12,867 bases of DNA from Flemingiibacterium sp045649205 (lineage in GTDB: Bacteria; Bacillota; Clostridia; Oscillospirales; CAG-272). The notes under the pieces are model-generated. The model made no database searches. It was not told where the DNA came from and saw only the letters and a list, made by a program, of their open reading frames with translations. Below are positions 5,916-12,867 of this stretch, piece by piece; the stretch's first letter is position 1, and the number at the start of each line of letters is the position of its first letter. A program made the position numbers and the translations under genes. The stretch is from NCBI GenBank assembly GCA_045649205.1, contig JAZRPJ010000161.1, forward strand, positions 1 through 12,867. The letters run 5' to 3'.

Positions 5916-7925
5916 ATGGGAGGAAATGATATCAAGGCGAGAATGAGTGAGCTTGCGAAAAAGCTTGAATATCATTCAAGGCTTTACTACGTCCTTGATG
6001 CACCGGAAATATCCGATTACGATTACGATATGATGTTCCGCGAGCTGACCAACCTTGAGGCTGAAAATCCGCAGCTTGCTGACCCCAATTCACCCACAAG
6101 GCGTGTGGGCGGTGCGGCGCTTGATTCCTTTAGTGAGGTCACCCACAATATTCCTCTCGGCAGTCTTACCGATGTTTTCGATTATGACGAGGTCCGTTCC
6201 TTTGTTGAAAAGATGAAAGCCTTCGACCCTGACTGCGAATTTACAGTGGAATGTAAAATCGACGGACTTTCCGTATCCCTTGTCTACGAGGACGGGAAAT
6301 TTGTCCGCGGTGCTACCCGCGGCAACGGCAGAGTTGGCGAGGATGTGACGGAAAATCTTCGCACTGTGCGTACAATTCCTCTTACAATCAACACGGACGA
6401 GCCATACGTCGAGGTTCGCGGCGAGGTCTATATGTCAAGAGAAAAATTTGAACGGCTCAATGCACGCCGTGAAGCCGAGGGGGAGTCACTTTTCGCCAAT
6501 CCCCGAAATGCTGCCGCAGGAACCCTCCGTCAGCTTGATTCCAAGGTGACGGCATCGAGAGGACTTGATATTTTCGTATTCAATTATCAGACGGGAAGCC
6601 GTGAGTTTTCAACCCATAGCGATAGCCTTGATTGGCTTCGTGAGGTGGGATTCACGACTCTGCCCGAGTACCGTGTTGTGAAGACCGCCGATGAAGTGAT
6701 CGCCGAAATCGAGCGAATCGGCGAGATGCGCGATGGGCTTCCCTTCGGCATCGACGGCGCGGTTATAAAAATAAATTCTCTTCCCCTTCGTGAAATAATC
6801 GGCGAGGGTACTTCCACCCCGAAATGGGCGGTGGCGTATAAATATCCGCCGGAGGAAAAGGTAACGAAGCTCACCGACATCGTAATTCAGGTGGGGCGCA
6901 CCGGCGTACTTACGCCAAACGCCGTCCTTGAACCGGTACAGCTTGCCGGAACCACCGTTTCGAGAGCCACGCTTCACAATCTCGATTTCATCAGAGAGCG
7001 TGACATAATGCTTGGCGACAGCGTGGTGGTAAGAAAGGCAGGCGACATCATTCCCGAGGTGGTTTCGGTAATAAAGGAAAAGCGGTGCGGCGACGAGCGC
7101 CCCTTCAATATGCCGGATAAATGCCCCTCCTGCGGCGAGGCAGTGACCCGTGACAGCGACAGCGAGGGAACTACAGACGGTGCGGCTTACAGGTGTACAA
7201 ATTCTGCCTGTCCGGCGCAGCTGACACGAAGCCTTGAGCATTTCGTGTCAAAGGATGCCATGGACATTGACGGCATGGGAAAATCCATCATTGCGCTCCT
7301 TCACCGGGAAGGTATGGTGAAGGATTTCGCCGATATCTATTCCCTCAAAGCCGAGGATATTTCCGGGCTTGAGCGAATGGGGGAAAAGTCTGCGGCGAAC
7401 CTTATAGCTTCAATCGAAAAATCTAAATCCGCCGGACTTGCAAGGCTTCTTTACGGACTCGGTATCCGTCAGGTGGGAGCAAAGGCGGCGCAGGTCCTTG
7501 CAGACAGATTCGGCGACATTGAGGCATTCTTCACAGTCACATCCGAGGAGCTTTGCGGTATTGAGGACGTGGGCGAAATTACCGCAAAATATATTGTGGA
7601 GTTTTTCTCACATAAAAAGACGCGAGAACTTATTGACAAGCTGAAAAATCAAGGCGTTGTCACGGTATACGAAAAGGTGAAAAAGGGAAATGCCCTTGAG
7701 GGACTGACCTTCGTTATCACCGGAACACTGCCCACCATGAAAAGAGATGAAGCCGAGGCATTAATTGAGGCGCACGGCGGAAAAACATCCTCTTCTGTTT
7801 CAAAGAAAACATCATATGTTCTTGCAGGCGAGGCGGCAGGCTCAAAGCTTACAAAGGCGGAGGCTTTGGGCGTAAATATAATCGACGAGGCGGGACTTCT
7901 CGCAATGCTCGGCGAAGAAAAATGA
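5916..7925 (+). CDS. ligA: NAD-dependent DNA ligase LigA
   Basis: Seals nicks in DNA during replication and repair using NAD. At 669 residues it has the normal length and full domain order: N-terminal NAD-binding Ia domain with YYVLDAPEISDYDYD at about 24-38, adenylation domain with the active-site Lys114 in CKIDG, OB fold around GRTGVLTP at 327-334, a four-cysteine zinc finger (Cys403, 406, 427, 432), helix-hairpin-helix repeats at about 440-590 including GLGIRQVG, and a C-terminal BRCT domain from about 592 (LEGLTFVITGTLP). The ATG at 5916 is preceded by GGAGGGA with good spacing. The ATG at 5943 is less likely since it lacks a well-placed site. The gene appears intact. It probably begins an operon with the esterase (19-base gap) and obgE. 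Confidence 0.98.
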   Translation: MGGNDIKARMSELAKKLEYHSRLYYVLDAPEISDYDYDMMFRELTNLEAENPQLADPNSPTRRVGGAALDSFSEVTHNIPLGSLTDVFDYDEVRSFVEKMKAFDPDCEFTVECKIDGLSVSLVYEDGKFVRGATRGNGRVGEDVTENLRTVRTIPLTINTDEPYVEVRGEVYMSREKFERLNARREAEGESLFANPRNAAAGTLRQLDSKVTASRGLDIFVFNYQTGSREFSTHSDSLDWLREVGFTTLPEYRVVKTADEVIAEIERIGEMRDGLPFGIDGAVIKINSLPLREIIGEGTSTPKWAVAYKYPPEEKVTKLTDIVIQVGRTGVLTPNAVLEPVQLAGTTVSRATLHNLDFIRERDIMLGDSVVVRKAGDIIPEVVSVIKEKRCGDERPFNMPDKCPSCGEAVTRDSDSEGTTDGAAYRCTNSACPAQLTRSLEHFVSKDAMDIDGMGKSIIALLHREGMVKDFADIYSLKAEDISGLERMGEKSAANLIASIEKSKSAGLARLLYGLGIRQVGAKAAQVLADRFGDIEAFFTVTSEELCGIEDVGEITAKYIVEFFSHKKTRELIDKLKNQGVVTVYEKVKKGNALEGLTFVITGTLPTMKRDEAEALIEAHGGKTSSSVSKKTSYVLAGEAAGSKLTKAEALGVNIIDEAGLLAMLGEEK

Positions 7926-7944
7926 TATTTAAGGAGTACGAAAA

Positions 7945-8793
7945 ATGATTTACAGGAAAATTCCATTAAGCGAAACTGACGAAAATATATATCTTGATGT
8001 ATATGCCGCCGATATAATGAGAGAAGCCGTCAGTGAGCAGATATCATATAAAAGAAAGGCCATTCTCGTAATCCCCGGCGGCGGTTACGGATGTGTATGT
8101 TCTGAACGTGAAGGCGAACCGATCGCGCTTGCCTTCATGGCGCACGGATTTAATGCATTTGTTTTACATTATTCGGTGCGAAGAGTAAACAGCAATGTTT
8201 ACCCCACACAGCTCATAGAAGCCTCAATGGCGATGAAATATATAAAAGACCACGCCGAAGAGTATGGCATGGACAAGGACAAGGTTTTTGCCACGGGCTT
8301 TTCCGCAGGCGGACACCTCTGCGCAAGTCTTGGAATTTTGTGGGATATCCCCGAAATATACGAAGCGATAGATATGCCCCACGGCTACAACAAGCCTACG
8401 GGAATAATGCCAATATATCCCGTGATCACGTCTACCCCCCGTGACCCCGAACCCTCTACTTTTGAGAATCTTTTCGGCACGGCGGAGGGCGGACTCACAA
8501 AGGAAATGCTTGATATCGCCTGCCTTGACAGACACGTCACAGATAAGGCAAGTCCGGCATTCATAGTACATACCTCAAATGATGCCGCTGTGCCGGTACA
8601 AAATTCTCTTATTCTGGCAGATGCATACTCACGCTGTGGTATGACCTTTGAGCTTCACGTTTACCCCGATGCACCTCACGGTGTTGCTCTCGGAAACGAT
8701 ATAACAAGATGCGGAATCGAAAAATGGTCAGATCCGGCGATTGCCAAGTGGGTGGAGCACGCCGTTCTTTGGACGAAGCAGTTTGATAATTGA
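7945..8793 (+). CDS. Alpha/beta-hydrolase, acetyl-esterase-like
   Basis: A 282-residue esterase of the acetyl esterase/lipase (Aes, BD-FAE-like) group. The oxyanion segment is PGGGYG at 44-49 (the HGGG type, with Pro replacing His). The nucleophile is Ser120 in GFSAGG, followed by the acid Asp213 in SNDAAVP and the base His245 in PDAPHG. No signal peptide, so intracellular. Relatives remove acetyl or other acyl groups from carbohydrates or small esters; the natural substrate here is unknown. AAGGAG sits 8 bases before the ATG. It lies between ligA and obgE with gaps of 19 and 16 bases and is presumably co-transcribed, though I see no functional reason for this placement. Confidence 0.88.
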   Translation: MIYRKIPLSETDENIYLDVYAADIMREAVSEQISYKRKAILVIPGGGYGCVCSEREGEPIALAFMAHGFNAFVLHYSVRRVNSNVYPTQLIEASMAMKYIKDHAEEYGMDKDKVFATGFSAGGHLCASLGILWDIPEIYEAIDMPHGYNKPTGIMPIYPVITSTPRDPEPSTFENLFGTAEGGLTKEMLDIACLDRHVTDKASPAFIVHTSNDAAVPVQNSLILADAYSRCGMTFELHVYPDAPHGVALGNDITRCGIEKWSDPAIAKWVEHAVLWTKQFDN

Positions 8794-8809
8794 TTTTTTA
8801 GGAGTTATC

Positions 8810-10087
8810 ATGTTTATAGATAAAGTCACAATACACATAAAAGCCGGAAACGACGGCAATGGATGCGTTGCCTTTCACAGAGAAAAATACGTTGCCGAGG
8901 GCGGTCCCTCCGGCGGTGACGGAGGCGTTGGCGGAAGTGTGATATTCAAGATCGACGAGGGCACGAACACCCTTCTTGCTTTCCGCTACAAGCGCAAATT
9001 TGTTGCCGAAAACGGCGGCGACGGCGGTACTGAAAAGTTTCACGGCAAGAACGGCGAGGACATCACTATAATGGTACCGCCCGGAACGATCATACGCGAT
9101 GCCGAAACGGGAAGAATCATCAAGGATATGTCCGACTGTGAGCCTTTTGTTGCCCTTAAGGGGGGGCGCGGCGGCTGGGGAAATCAGCACTTCGCCACTC
9201 CCACACGTCAGATACCGCGCTTCGCAAAGCCCGGACTGAAGGGGGAGGAGATGGATGTTACCCTGGAGCTTAAAATGCTTGCGGACGTGGGACTTGTAGG
9301 CTTCCCCAATGTGGGTAAATCCTCACTTCTCTCGGTAGTAAGCTCGGCGAAGCCCAAGATCGCAAATTACCATTTCACGACCCTACAGCCACAGCTTGGT
9401 GTAGTTAAGACCGGCGAGAGCAAAGGATTTGTGCTTGCCGACATTCCCGGACTTATCGAGGGTGCGTCCGACGGAGCAGGACTGGGTCACGATTTTCTCC
9501 GTCACGTTGACAGATGCCGTCTGCTTATCCATGTGGTGGATGTAAGCGGAATCGAGGGGCGCGACCCTATCGACGACATTGTGAAAATCAACTCCGAGCT
9601 TGAAAAATACAGTCCCGAGCTTGCATCCCGTCCCCAGATTTTCGCCGCAAACAAAATGGATATCCGAGGCGATGACAAGGAGGGACTTGAAGAATTTGAG
9701 AATTACGTGAAAAATGACCTCGGCTGCGAGCTTTTCTATATCTCTGCGGCAACAAGGAATGGTGTGGACGAGCTGATGGCGAGAGCCGCCGAAATGCTCT
9801 CCGATCTGCCGCCTCTTACCATCTACGAGGCAGAAGCCGCTCCCGAACCGGAAATTGCCGAGGGCGAGCGAGAGATAAATGTCCGCTTCTCACACGGTGT
9901 GTACTACGTTGAGGGCGAGTGGCTTGAGCAGCTTATCAATTCCACCAATTTCGGGGATACCGAATCCATTAAATTCTTCCAGCGTGTACTCAAGCAGAGC
10001 GGCGTTATAGATACCCTCACGGCAAAGGGATGCATCGACGGCGACACCGTAAACATTTACGACGTGGAATTTGATTTCGTAAATTAG
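8810..10087 (+). CDS. obgE: GTPase ObgE/CgtA
   Basis: Essential GTPase that acts in large-ribosomal-subunit assembly and stress control. At 425 residues it has three domains: the glycine-rich Obg fold (1-158, with GGPSGGDGGVGG at 31-42 and GGRGGWGN at 118-125), the GTPase domain with P-loop GFPNVGKS at 164-171, DIPG at 211-214, NKMD at 281-284 and ISAA at 311-314, and a C-terminal OCT domain (about 355-425). The start is the ATG at 8810, preceded by GGAG 5 bases away; an in-frame ATG at 8741 would overlap the esterase gene and add 23 residues before the conserved MFIDKV start. It is the last gene of the ligA transcript; I see no convincing terminator after it before the paaK promoter. Confidence 0.98.
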   Translation: MFIDKVTIHIKAGNDGNGCVAFHREKYVAEGGPSGGDGGVGGSVIFKIDEGTNTLLAFRYKRKFVAENGGDGGTEKFHGKNGEDITIMVPPGTIIRDAETGRIIKDMSDCEPFVALKGGRGGWGNQHFATPTRQIPRFAKPGLKGEEMDVTLELKMLADVGLVGFPNVGKSSLLSVVSSAKPKIANYHFTTLQPQLGVVKTGESKGFVLADIPGLIEGASDGAGLGHDFLRHVDRCRLLIHVVDVSGIEGRDPIDDIVKINSELEKYSPELASRPQIFAANKMDIRGDDKEGLEEFENYVKNDLGCELFYISAATRNGVDELMARAAEMLSDLPPLTIYEAEAAPEPEIAEGEREINVRFSHGVYYVEGEWLEQLINSTNFGDTESIKFFQRVLKQSGVIDTLTAKGCIDGDTVNIYDVEFDFVN

Positions 10088-10127
10088 GGGAATATCTGTG
10101 TTTTTCGACAATATTTTCGTTATCCCC

Positions 10128-10156
10128 TTGACATATCCCGACTTTTATATTACAAT
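10128..10156 (+). promoter_or_regulatory. Near-consensus sigma-A promoter for paaK
   Basis: TTGACA (10128-10133), exactly 17 bases, then TACAAT (10151-10156), one base off TATAAT. Transcription is expected near 10163, leaving about 32 bases before the paaK ATG. The AAAGGAAG ribosome site is at 10178-10185. Confidence 0.85.
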
Positions 10157-10160
10157 AAAT

Positions 10161-10172
10161 AGTATATATACT
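10161..10172. promoter_or_regulatory. Perfect 12-bp palindrome at the paaK transcription start
   Basis: AGTATATATACT is a perfect palindrome starting 5 bases after the -10 box, so it overlaps the predicted transcription start. That is a typical place for a repressor operator. It is composed largely of alternating A/T and could be a chance palindrome. Confidence 0.35.
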
Positions 10173-10194
10173 TTCTGAAAGGAAGCTCAAAACA

Positions 10195-11493
10195 ATGTTT
10201 TGGAACGAACAAATCGAAACAATGGACCGAGCCGACCTTGAACGGCTCAAACTCGAACGGTTTAAAAACCTGGTCGAATACTGCTACAACAGAGTCCCCT
10301 TCTATAAGAAAAGGCTTGACGAGGTAGGACTTACCCCGGACAAGGTTTCGTCCTTTGAGGACATTAAATATATTCCCTATACCACCAAGGATGATATCCG
10401 CGACACCTACCCCTTCGGGCTTTTCGCAGTGCCGAAAAAGGAAATCGTACGTATCCATGCTTCCAGCGGTACTACGGGAAATCCCACAGTTGTGGGCTAC
10501 ACAAAAAATGACCTTAAGATGTGGACCGAATGTGTGTCACGTCTTTGCGTTGCGGCAGGTGCAACCGACGAGGATATCGTACAGATAGCCTTCGGATACG
10601 GTCTGTTCACCGGTGCACTCGGTCTTCACTACGGACTTGAAAATATCGGTGCCACCGTTGTTCCCACCTCTACGGGAAATACGGAAAAGCAGCTTAAGCT
10701 TATGAAGGACTTCGGCACATCCGCCCTTGTTTCAACGCCTTCCTACGCTCTCTACATAGCGGAAACCGCAAGAGATCTCGGCATCGACTGCCGCGACCTT
10801 AACGTCCGCCTCGGACTTTTCGGCTCGGAGGGATGCTCCATCGAAATGAGAACAAAGGTCGAGGAAGCCTGGAACCTTTTCGCCACCGACAACTACGGTA
10901 TGAGTGAGCTTTTGGGCCCCGGTGTTTCCGGTGAATGCCGCTACCGCTGCGGTATGCACTTCGCTGAAGACCATTTCCACCCCGAAATAATCAACAGTGC
11001 CACCGGTGAGGTAAAAGCTCCCGGCGATGAGGGTGAGCTGGTCGTCACCACCCTTACAAAAGAGGGAATACCCATGCTCCGTTACCGTACCAAGGACATT
11101 ACCCGCCTTCACTATGAAAAGTGTGAGTGCGGACGTACCCATGTGAGAATGGACAAGCCTCTCGGACGTGCCGACGATATGCTGAAGATCAAGGGAGTGA
11201 ACGTATTCCCCACACAGATCGAAAGCGTACTTGTAAGTATTCCCGAGGTGGGGCCGCAGTATCAGATAGTCCTCGGCACAAAGAACTATATGGATACCTT
11301 TGAAATAAACATCGAGGTTTCCGATGCATCTCTTCTCACAAGCTTCACCGCCCTTGAAAATCTTCAGGGTAAGGTAAGACACAAGCTTCAGACCGTCCTC
11401 GGACTTGATGCGAAAATCAATCTTGTTGAGCCTCGCAGTCTTGAGCGCTTTGTAGGTAAGGCAAAGAGAGTTATCGACAACCGCCAGAAATAA
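10195..11493 (+). CDS. paaK: Phenylacetate--CoA ligase (aryl-acid CoA ligase)
   Basis: AMP-forming ligase that activates phenylacetate or related aryl acids with ATP and CoA. Its 432 residues are the normal PaaK length. Visible motifs are the ATP-binding loop HASSGTTGNPT at 88-98, YGMSE at 234-238, RYRTKD at 296-301, the hinge region GRADDMLKIKGVNVFP at 325-340, and the C-terminal catalytic lysine region (VGKAKRV). A Cys-rich CECGRTH at 310-316 is common in this family. It has its own promoter and precedes iorA by 299 bases, an arrangement known from anaerobes and archaea where IOR and an aryl-CoA ligase act on the same arylacetyl-CoA. The specific aryl acid (phenylacetate, indoleacetate, hydroxyphenylacetate) cannot be read from the sequence. 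Confidence 0.95.
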   Translation: MFWNEQIETMDRADLERLKLERFKNLVEYCYNRVPFYKKRLDEVGLTPDKVSSFEDIKYIPYTTKDDIRDTYPFGLFAVPKKEIVRIHASSGTTGNPTVVGYTKNDLKMWTECVSRLCVAAGATDEDIVQIAFGYGLFTGALGLHYGLENIGATVVPTSTGNTEKQLKLMKDFGTSALVSTPSYALYIAETARDLGIDCRDLNVRLGLFGSEGCSIEMRTKVEEAWNLFATDNYGMSELLGPGVSGECRYRCGMHFAEDHFHPEIINSATGEVKAPGDEGELVVTTLTKEGIPMLRYRTKDITRLHYEKCECGRTHVRMDKPLGRADDMLKIKGVNVFPTQIESVLVSIPEVGPQYQIVLGTKNYMDTFEINIEVSDASLLTSFTALENLQGKVRHKLQTVLGLDAKINLVEPRSLERFVGKAKRVIDNRQK

Positions 11494-11554
11494 AATTACA
11501 TATATTCGGTGTGAGTTTTGTGAACTTGGCATTGGCGTAGTAACCGCGCACATG

Positions 11555-11598
11555 CCCTCTCAGTCGCCTGCGGCGACAGCTCTCCCGGTGGGAGAGCC
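11555..11598 (+). repeat. Repeat unit A, two hairpins
   Basis: CCCTCTCA, then hairpin GTCGCC-TGC-GGCGAC (11563-11577), then hairpin GCTCTCCC-GGT-GGGAGAGC (11579-11597), both stems perfect. A third hairpin, GCCTCAA with TTGAGGC, overlaps the end (11596-11619). It is the same architecture as unit B on the opposite strand. Confidence 0.8.
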
Positions 11599-11638
11599 TC
11601 AATCAGCTCGCTTTGAGGCAGAGTGTAAGCCTCGCTCT

Positions 11639-11680
11639 TATCAGCCTCCGCTTTGGGGATGTGCACGGCGTAAGTTACCC
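11639..11680 (-). repeat. Degenerate third copy of the repeat unit
   Basis: Shares TATCAGCCT (11639-11647 and 11686-11694) and GCACGGCGTAAG (11663-11674 and 11713-11724) with unit B, at offsets of 47 and 50 bases, but the hairpins are decayed and the outer CCCTCTC end is lost. Confidence 0.6.
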
Positions 11681-11691
11681 CATTGTATCAG

Positions 11692-11739
11692 CCTTTCCCT
11701 CTGGGAGAGGTGGCACGGCGTAAGCCGTGACGGAGAGGG
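11692..11739 (-). repeat. Repeat unit B, inverted copy of unit A
   Basis: On the minus strand it reads CCCTCTCCGTCA, then hairpin CACGGC-TTAC-GCCGTG (11729-11714), then CCTCTCCC-AGA-GGGAAAGG (11710-11692) with one wobble pair. The block order and spacing match unit A, while hairpin sequences differ by compensating changes. Confidence 0.78.
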
Positions 11740-11792
11740 TCATGACGGAGAGTGCAAAAACCAAAACCAACCACCGACAGAAAGGAATAAAC

Positions 11793-12867
11793 ATGAAAAA
11801 AATAATGCTTGGCAATGATGCCGTTGCTCGCGGTCTTTACGAGGCCGGAGTTCATTTCGTTTCAAGTTATCCCGGCACGCCCAGTACAGAAATTACCGAG
11901 GCTGTGGCAAAATACGATGAAGTTTACGCAGAGTGGGCACCCAACGAAAAGGTTGCACTTGAAGCGGCTCTCGGAGCTGCAATCGGCGGCGGACGCTCCT
12001 TCTGTGCTATGAAGCACGTAGGTCTTAACGTTGCGGCTGACCCTCTGTTTATCACCTCTTATGTAGGGGTTAACGGCGGATTCGTAATCGGCGTTGCGGA
12101 CGACCCCGGTATGCACTCCTCACAGAATGAGCAGGATACCCGTCACTACGCCATTGCAGCAAAGCTCCCCATAATTGAGCCGTCCGACTCTTCCGAGTGC
12201 CTTAATTTCACAAAGATGGCGTACGAATTTTCTGAAAAGTTCGACACTCCCTTCATTCTTCGCCTCAACACCCGTGTTTCTCACTCACAGTCTGTAGTTG
12301 AAACCTCGGACAGAGCGGAGATTCCCGTGAAGCCTTACGAAAAGGACATTTCAAAGCACGTTATGATGCCTGCCATGGCAAGAGGACGCCACGTAGTAGT
12401 TGAAAAACGCCTTTCTGACCTTGCGGAGTTTGCTGAAAATTGCCCCTTCAATAAGGTTATCGAAAACAAGGGGGCAAAGGTCGGTATTATCACCGCAGGT
12501 CCCAGCTTCTGCTATGCCCTTGAAGCCTTCGGGGACAAGGCATCTTACCTCAAGCTCGGTCTTTTAAACCCTCTGCCGAAGAAGCTTATCGCTGATTTTG
12601 CGGCGAAATATGACCGCGTAATCGTTATCGAGGAGCTTGATCCCATCATCGAAAACCACGTCAAGGCTATGGGTATAAACTGCGACGGCAAGAATATTCT
12701 TCCCATCTGCGGCGAATTTTCCCAGGAGCTTATTGCTGACCTGCTCCTTGACGAAAAGAAAGAATTTTTCACCATTGAGGATAACATTCCCGTCCGTCCT
12801 CCCGTGCTCTGCCCCGGATGTCCTCACAGAGGCGTATTCTACCTCTTCAAGAAGCTGGGACTTTACG
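11793..12867 (+). CDS. iorA: Indolepyruvate:ferredoxin oxidoreductase subunit alpha, 3' partial
   Basis: Thiamine-diphosphate enzyme that converts aryl-pyruvates plus CoA to arylacetyl-CoA and CO2, reducing ferredoxin (reversible); works with subunit IorB, presumably just beyond the window. 358 codons are present out of the roughly 580-640 usual for the family, and the frame is open to the edge. Features visible are YPGTPSTE at 26-33, WAPNEKVA at 48-55, MKHVGLNVAADP at 73-84, ADDPGMHSSQNEQD at 102-115, SHSQSVV near 163, and CPGCPHRG starting at Cys340, the entry to the TPP-binding domain. The C-terminal ferredoxin-like [4Fe-4S] region is not in view. AAAGGA lies 6 bases before the ATG. No promoter of its own is evident, so it may depend on the paaK promoter reading through the repeat. 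Confidence 0.95.
   Translation, partial: MKKIMLGNDAVARGLYEAGVHFVSSYPGTPSTEITEAVAKYDEVYAEWAPNEKVALEAALGAAIGGGRSFCAMKHVGLNVAADPLFITSYVGVNGGFVIGVADDPGMHSSQNEQDTRHYAIAAKLPIIEPSDSSECLNFTKMAYEFSEKFDTPFILRLNTRVSHSQSVVETSDRAEIPVKPYEKDISKHVMMPAMARGRHVVVEKRLSDLAEFAENCPFNKVIENKGAKVGIITAGPSFCYALEAFGDKASYLKLGLLNPLPKKLIADFAAKYDRVIVIEELDPIIENHVKAMGINCDGKNILPICGEFSQELIADLLLDEKKEFFTIEDNIPVRPPVLCPGCPHRGVFYLFKKLGLY

Larger units (their letters stand above)
11555..11752. repeat. Compound inverted repeat / MITE-like element between paaK and iorA
   Basis: About 200 bases of hairpin-rich repeat filling most of the gap at 11494-11792. The outer ends are imperfect inverted repeats: CCCTCTCAGTCGC at 11555 against the complement of GTGACGGAGAGGG ending at 11739, with two mismatches. 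Inside are two opposed copies of a two-hairpin unit and a degenerate third copy. CATG flanks both sides (11551-11554 and 11741-11744), and TGACGGAGAG occurs twice at the right end (11728-11737 and 11743-11752). Similar CCCTCTC-GTC hairpin repeats are, from memory, common between genes in gut Clostridia. No transposase is encoded. The remaining bases at 11494-11550 and 11753-11780 show nothing I recognise. Confidence 0.8.

Noticed and set aside
6609..7241. Antisense open frame of 210 codons inside ligA
   Set aside because: Shadow of the intact ligA frame; no recognisable protein motif.
8741..8809. Upstream ATG giving ObgE 23 more residues
   Set aside because: It overlaps the esterase gene, and the conserved Obg N-terminus with its own ribosome site begins at 8810.
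10087..10127. Possible terminator after obgE (GGGGA pairing with TCCCC)
   Set aside because: Only five base pairs around a long loop and no T-run after it.
10732..11553. Long antisense open frame (273 codons) opposite paaK
   Set aside because: It runs antisense through most of a clear paaK gene, has no recognisable domain, and results from the codon bias of the real gene.
11494..11792. CRISPR array in the repeat-rich gap
   Set aside because: Repeats are inverted and hairpin-forming, unevenly spaced and only two to three copies, with no regular spacers and no cas genes.
11552..11818. 88-codon open frame through the repeat region, ending inside iorA
   Set aside because: It translates hairpin repeats, has no ribosome site, and overlaps the confident iorA start.

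Overview
The window looks like chromosome from an anaerobic, probably gut- or rumen-associated Clostridia, most like the Oscillospirales/Ruminococcaceae. The reasons are the moderate GC with strong AGGAGG-type ribosome sites, Firmicutes-type housekeeping genes (NAD-dependent DNA ligase, Obg), the ferredoxin-linked indolepyruvate oxidoreductase, and a GC-rich hairpin repeat of a kind I associate with such genomes. This placement is inference from content; no rRNA or marker phylogeny was available.

Layout, left to right. (1) Positions 1-1706, plus strand: the 3' part of a trypsin-like serine protease gene with a large unrecognised C-terminal region; its 5' end lies outside the window. (2) A hairpin with A/T tracts on both sides at 1772-1811 serves as a shared terminator for the convergent neighbours. 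(3) Positions 5721-1821, minus strand: a small DUF3006-type gene, then sorE-like L-sorbose-1-phosphate reductase, srlD/sorD-like sorbitol-6-phosphate 2-dehydrogenase and a PHP-domain protein, tightly spaced and probably one transcript. (4) A 194-base divergent intergenic region (5722-5915) with a strong promoter facing left, phased A-tracts, and an extended -10 promoter facing right. (5) Positions 5916-10087, plus strand: ligA, an alpha/beta-hydrolase esterase and obgE, with gaps of 16-19 bases. (6) A near-consensus promoter at 10128-10156 drives paaK (aryl-acid CoA ligase). (7) A compound inverted repeat fills most of the gap at 11494-11792. (8) iorA, the alpha subunit of indolepyruvate:ferredoxin oxidoreductase, begins at 11793 and runs off the right edge.

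How the genes work together. SorE and SorD form a two-step route from L-sorbose 1-phosphate through D-glucitol 6-phosphate to fructose 6-phosphate; the adjacent PHP protein may be an associated phosphoesterase. No sugar transporter or kinase is present here. PaaK and IorA both handle arylacetyl-CoA: together they can either oxidise aryl-pyruvates from amino acids or make aromatic amino acids from scavenged aryl acids. ligA and obgE are core housekeeping genes.

I see no defence system, prophage, CRISPR array, RNA gene or clearly unprecedented system. The points most worth following are the sorE-sorD-PHP cluster, the unusual N-terminal extension on SorD, the C-terminal half of the protease, and the compound repeat.
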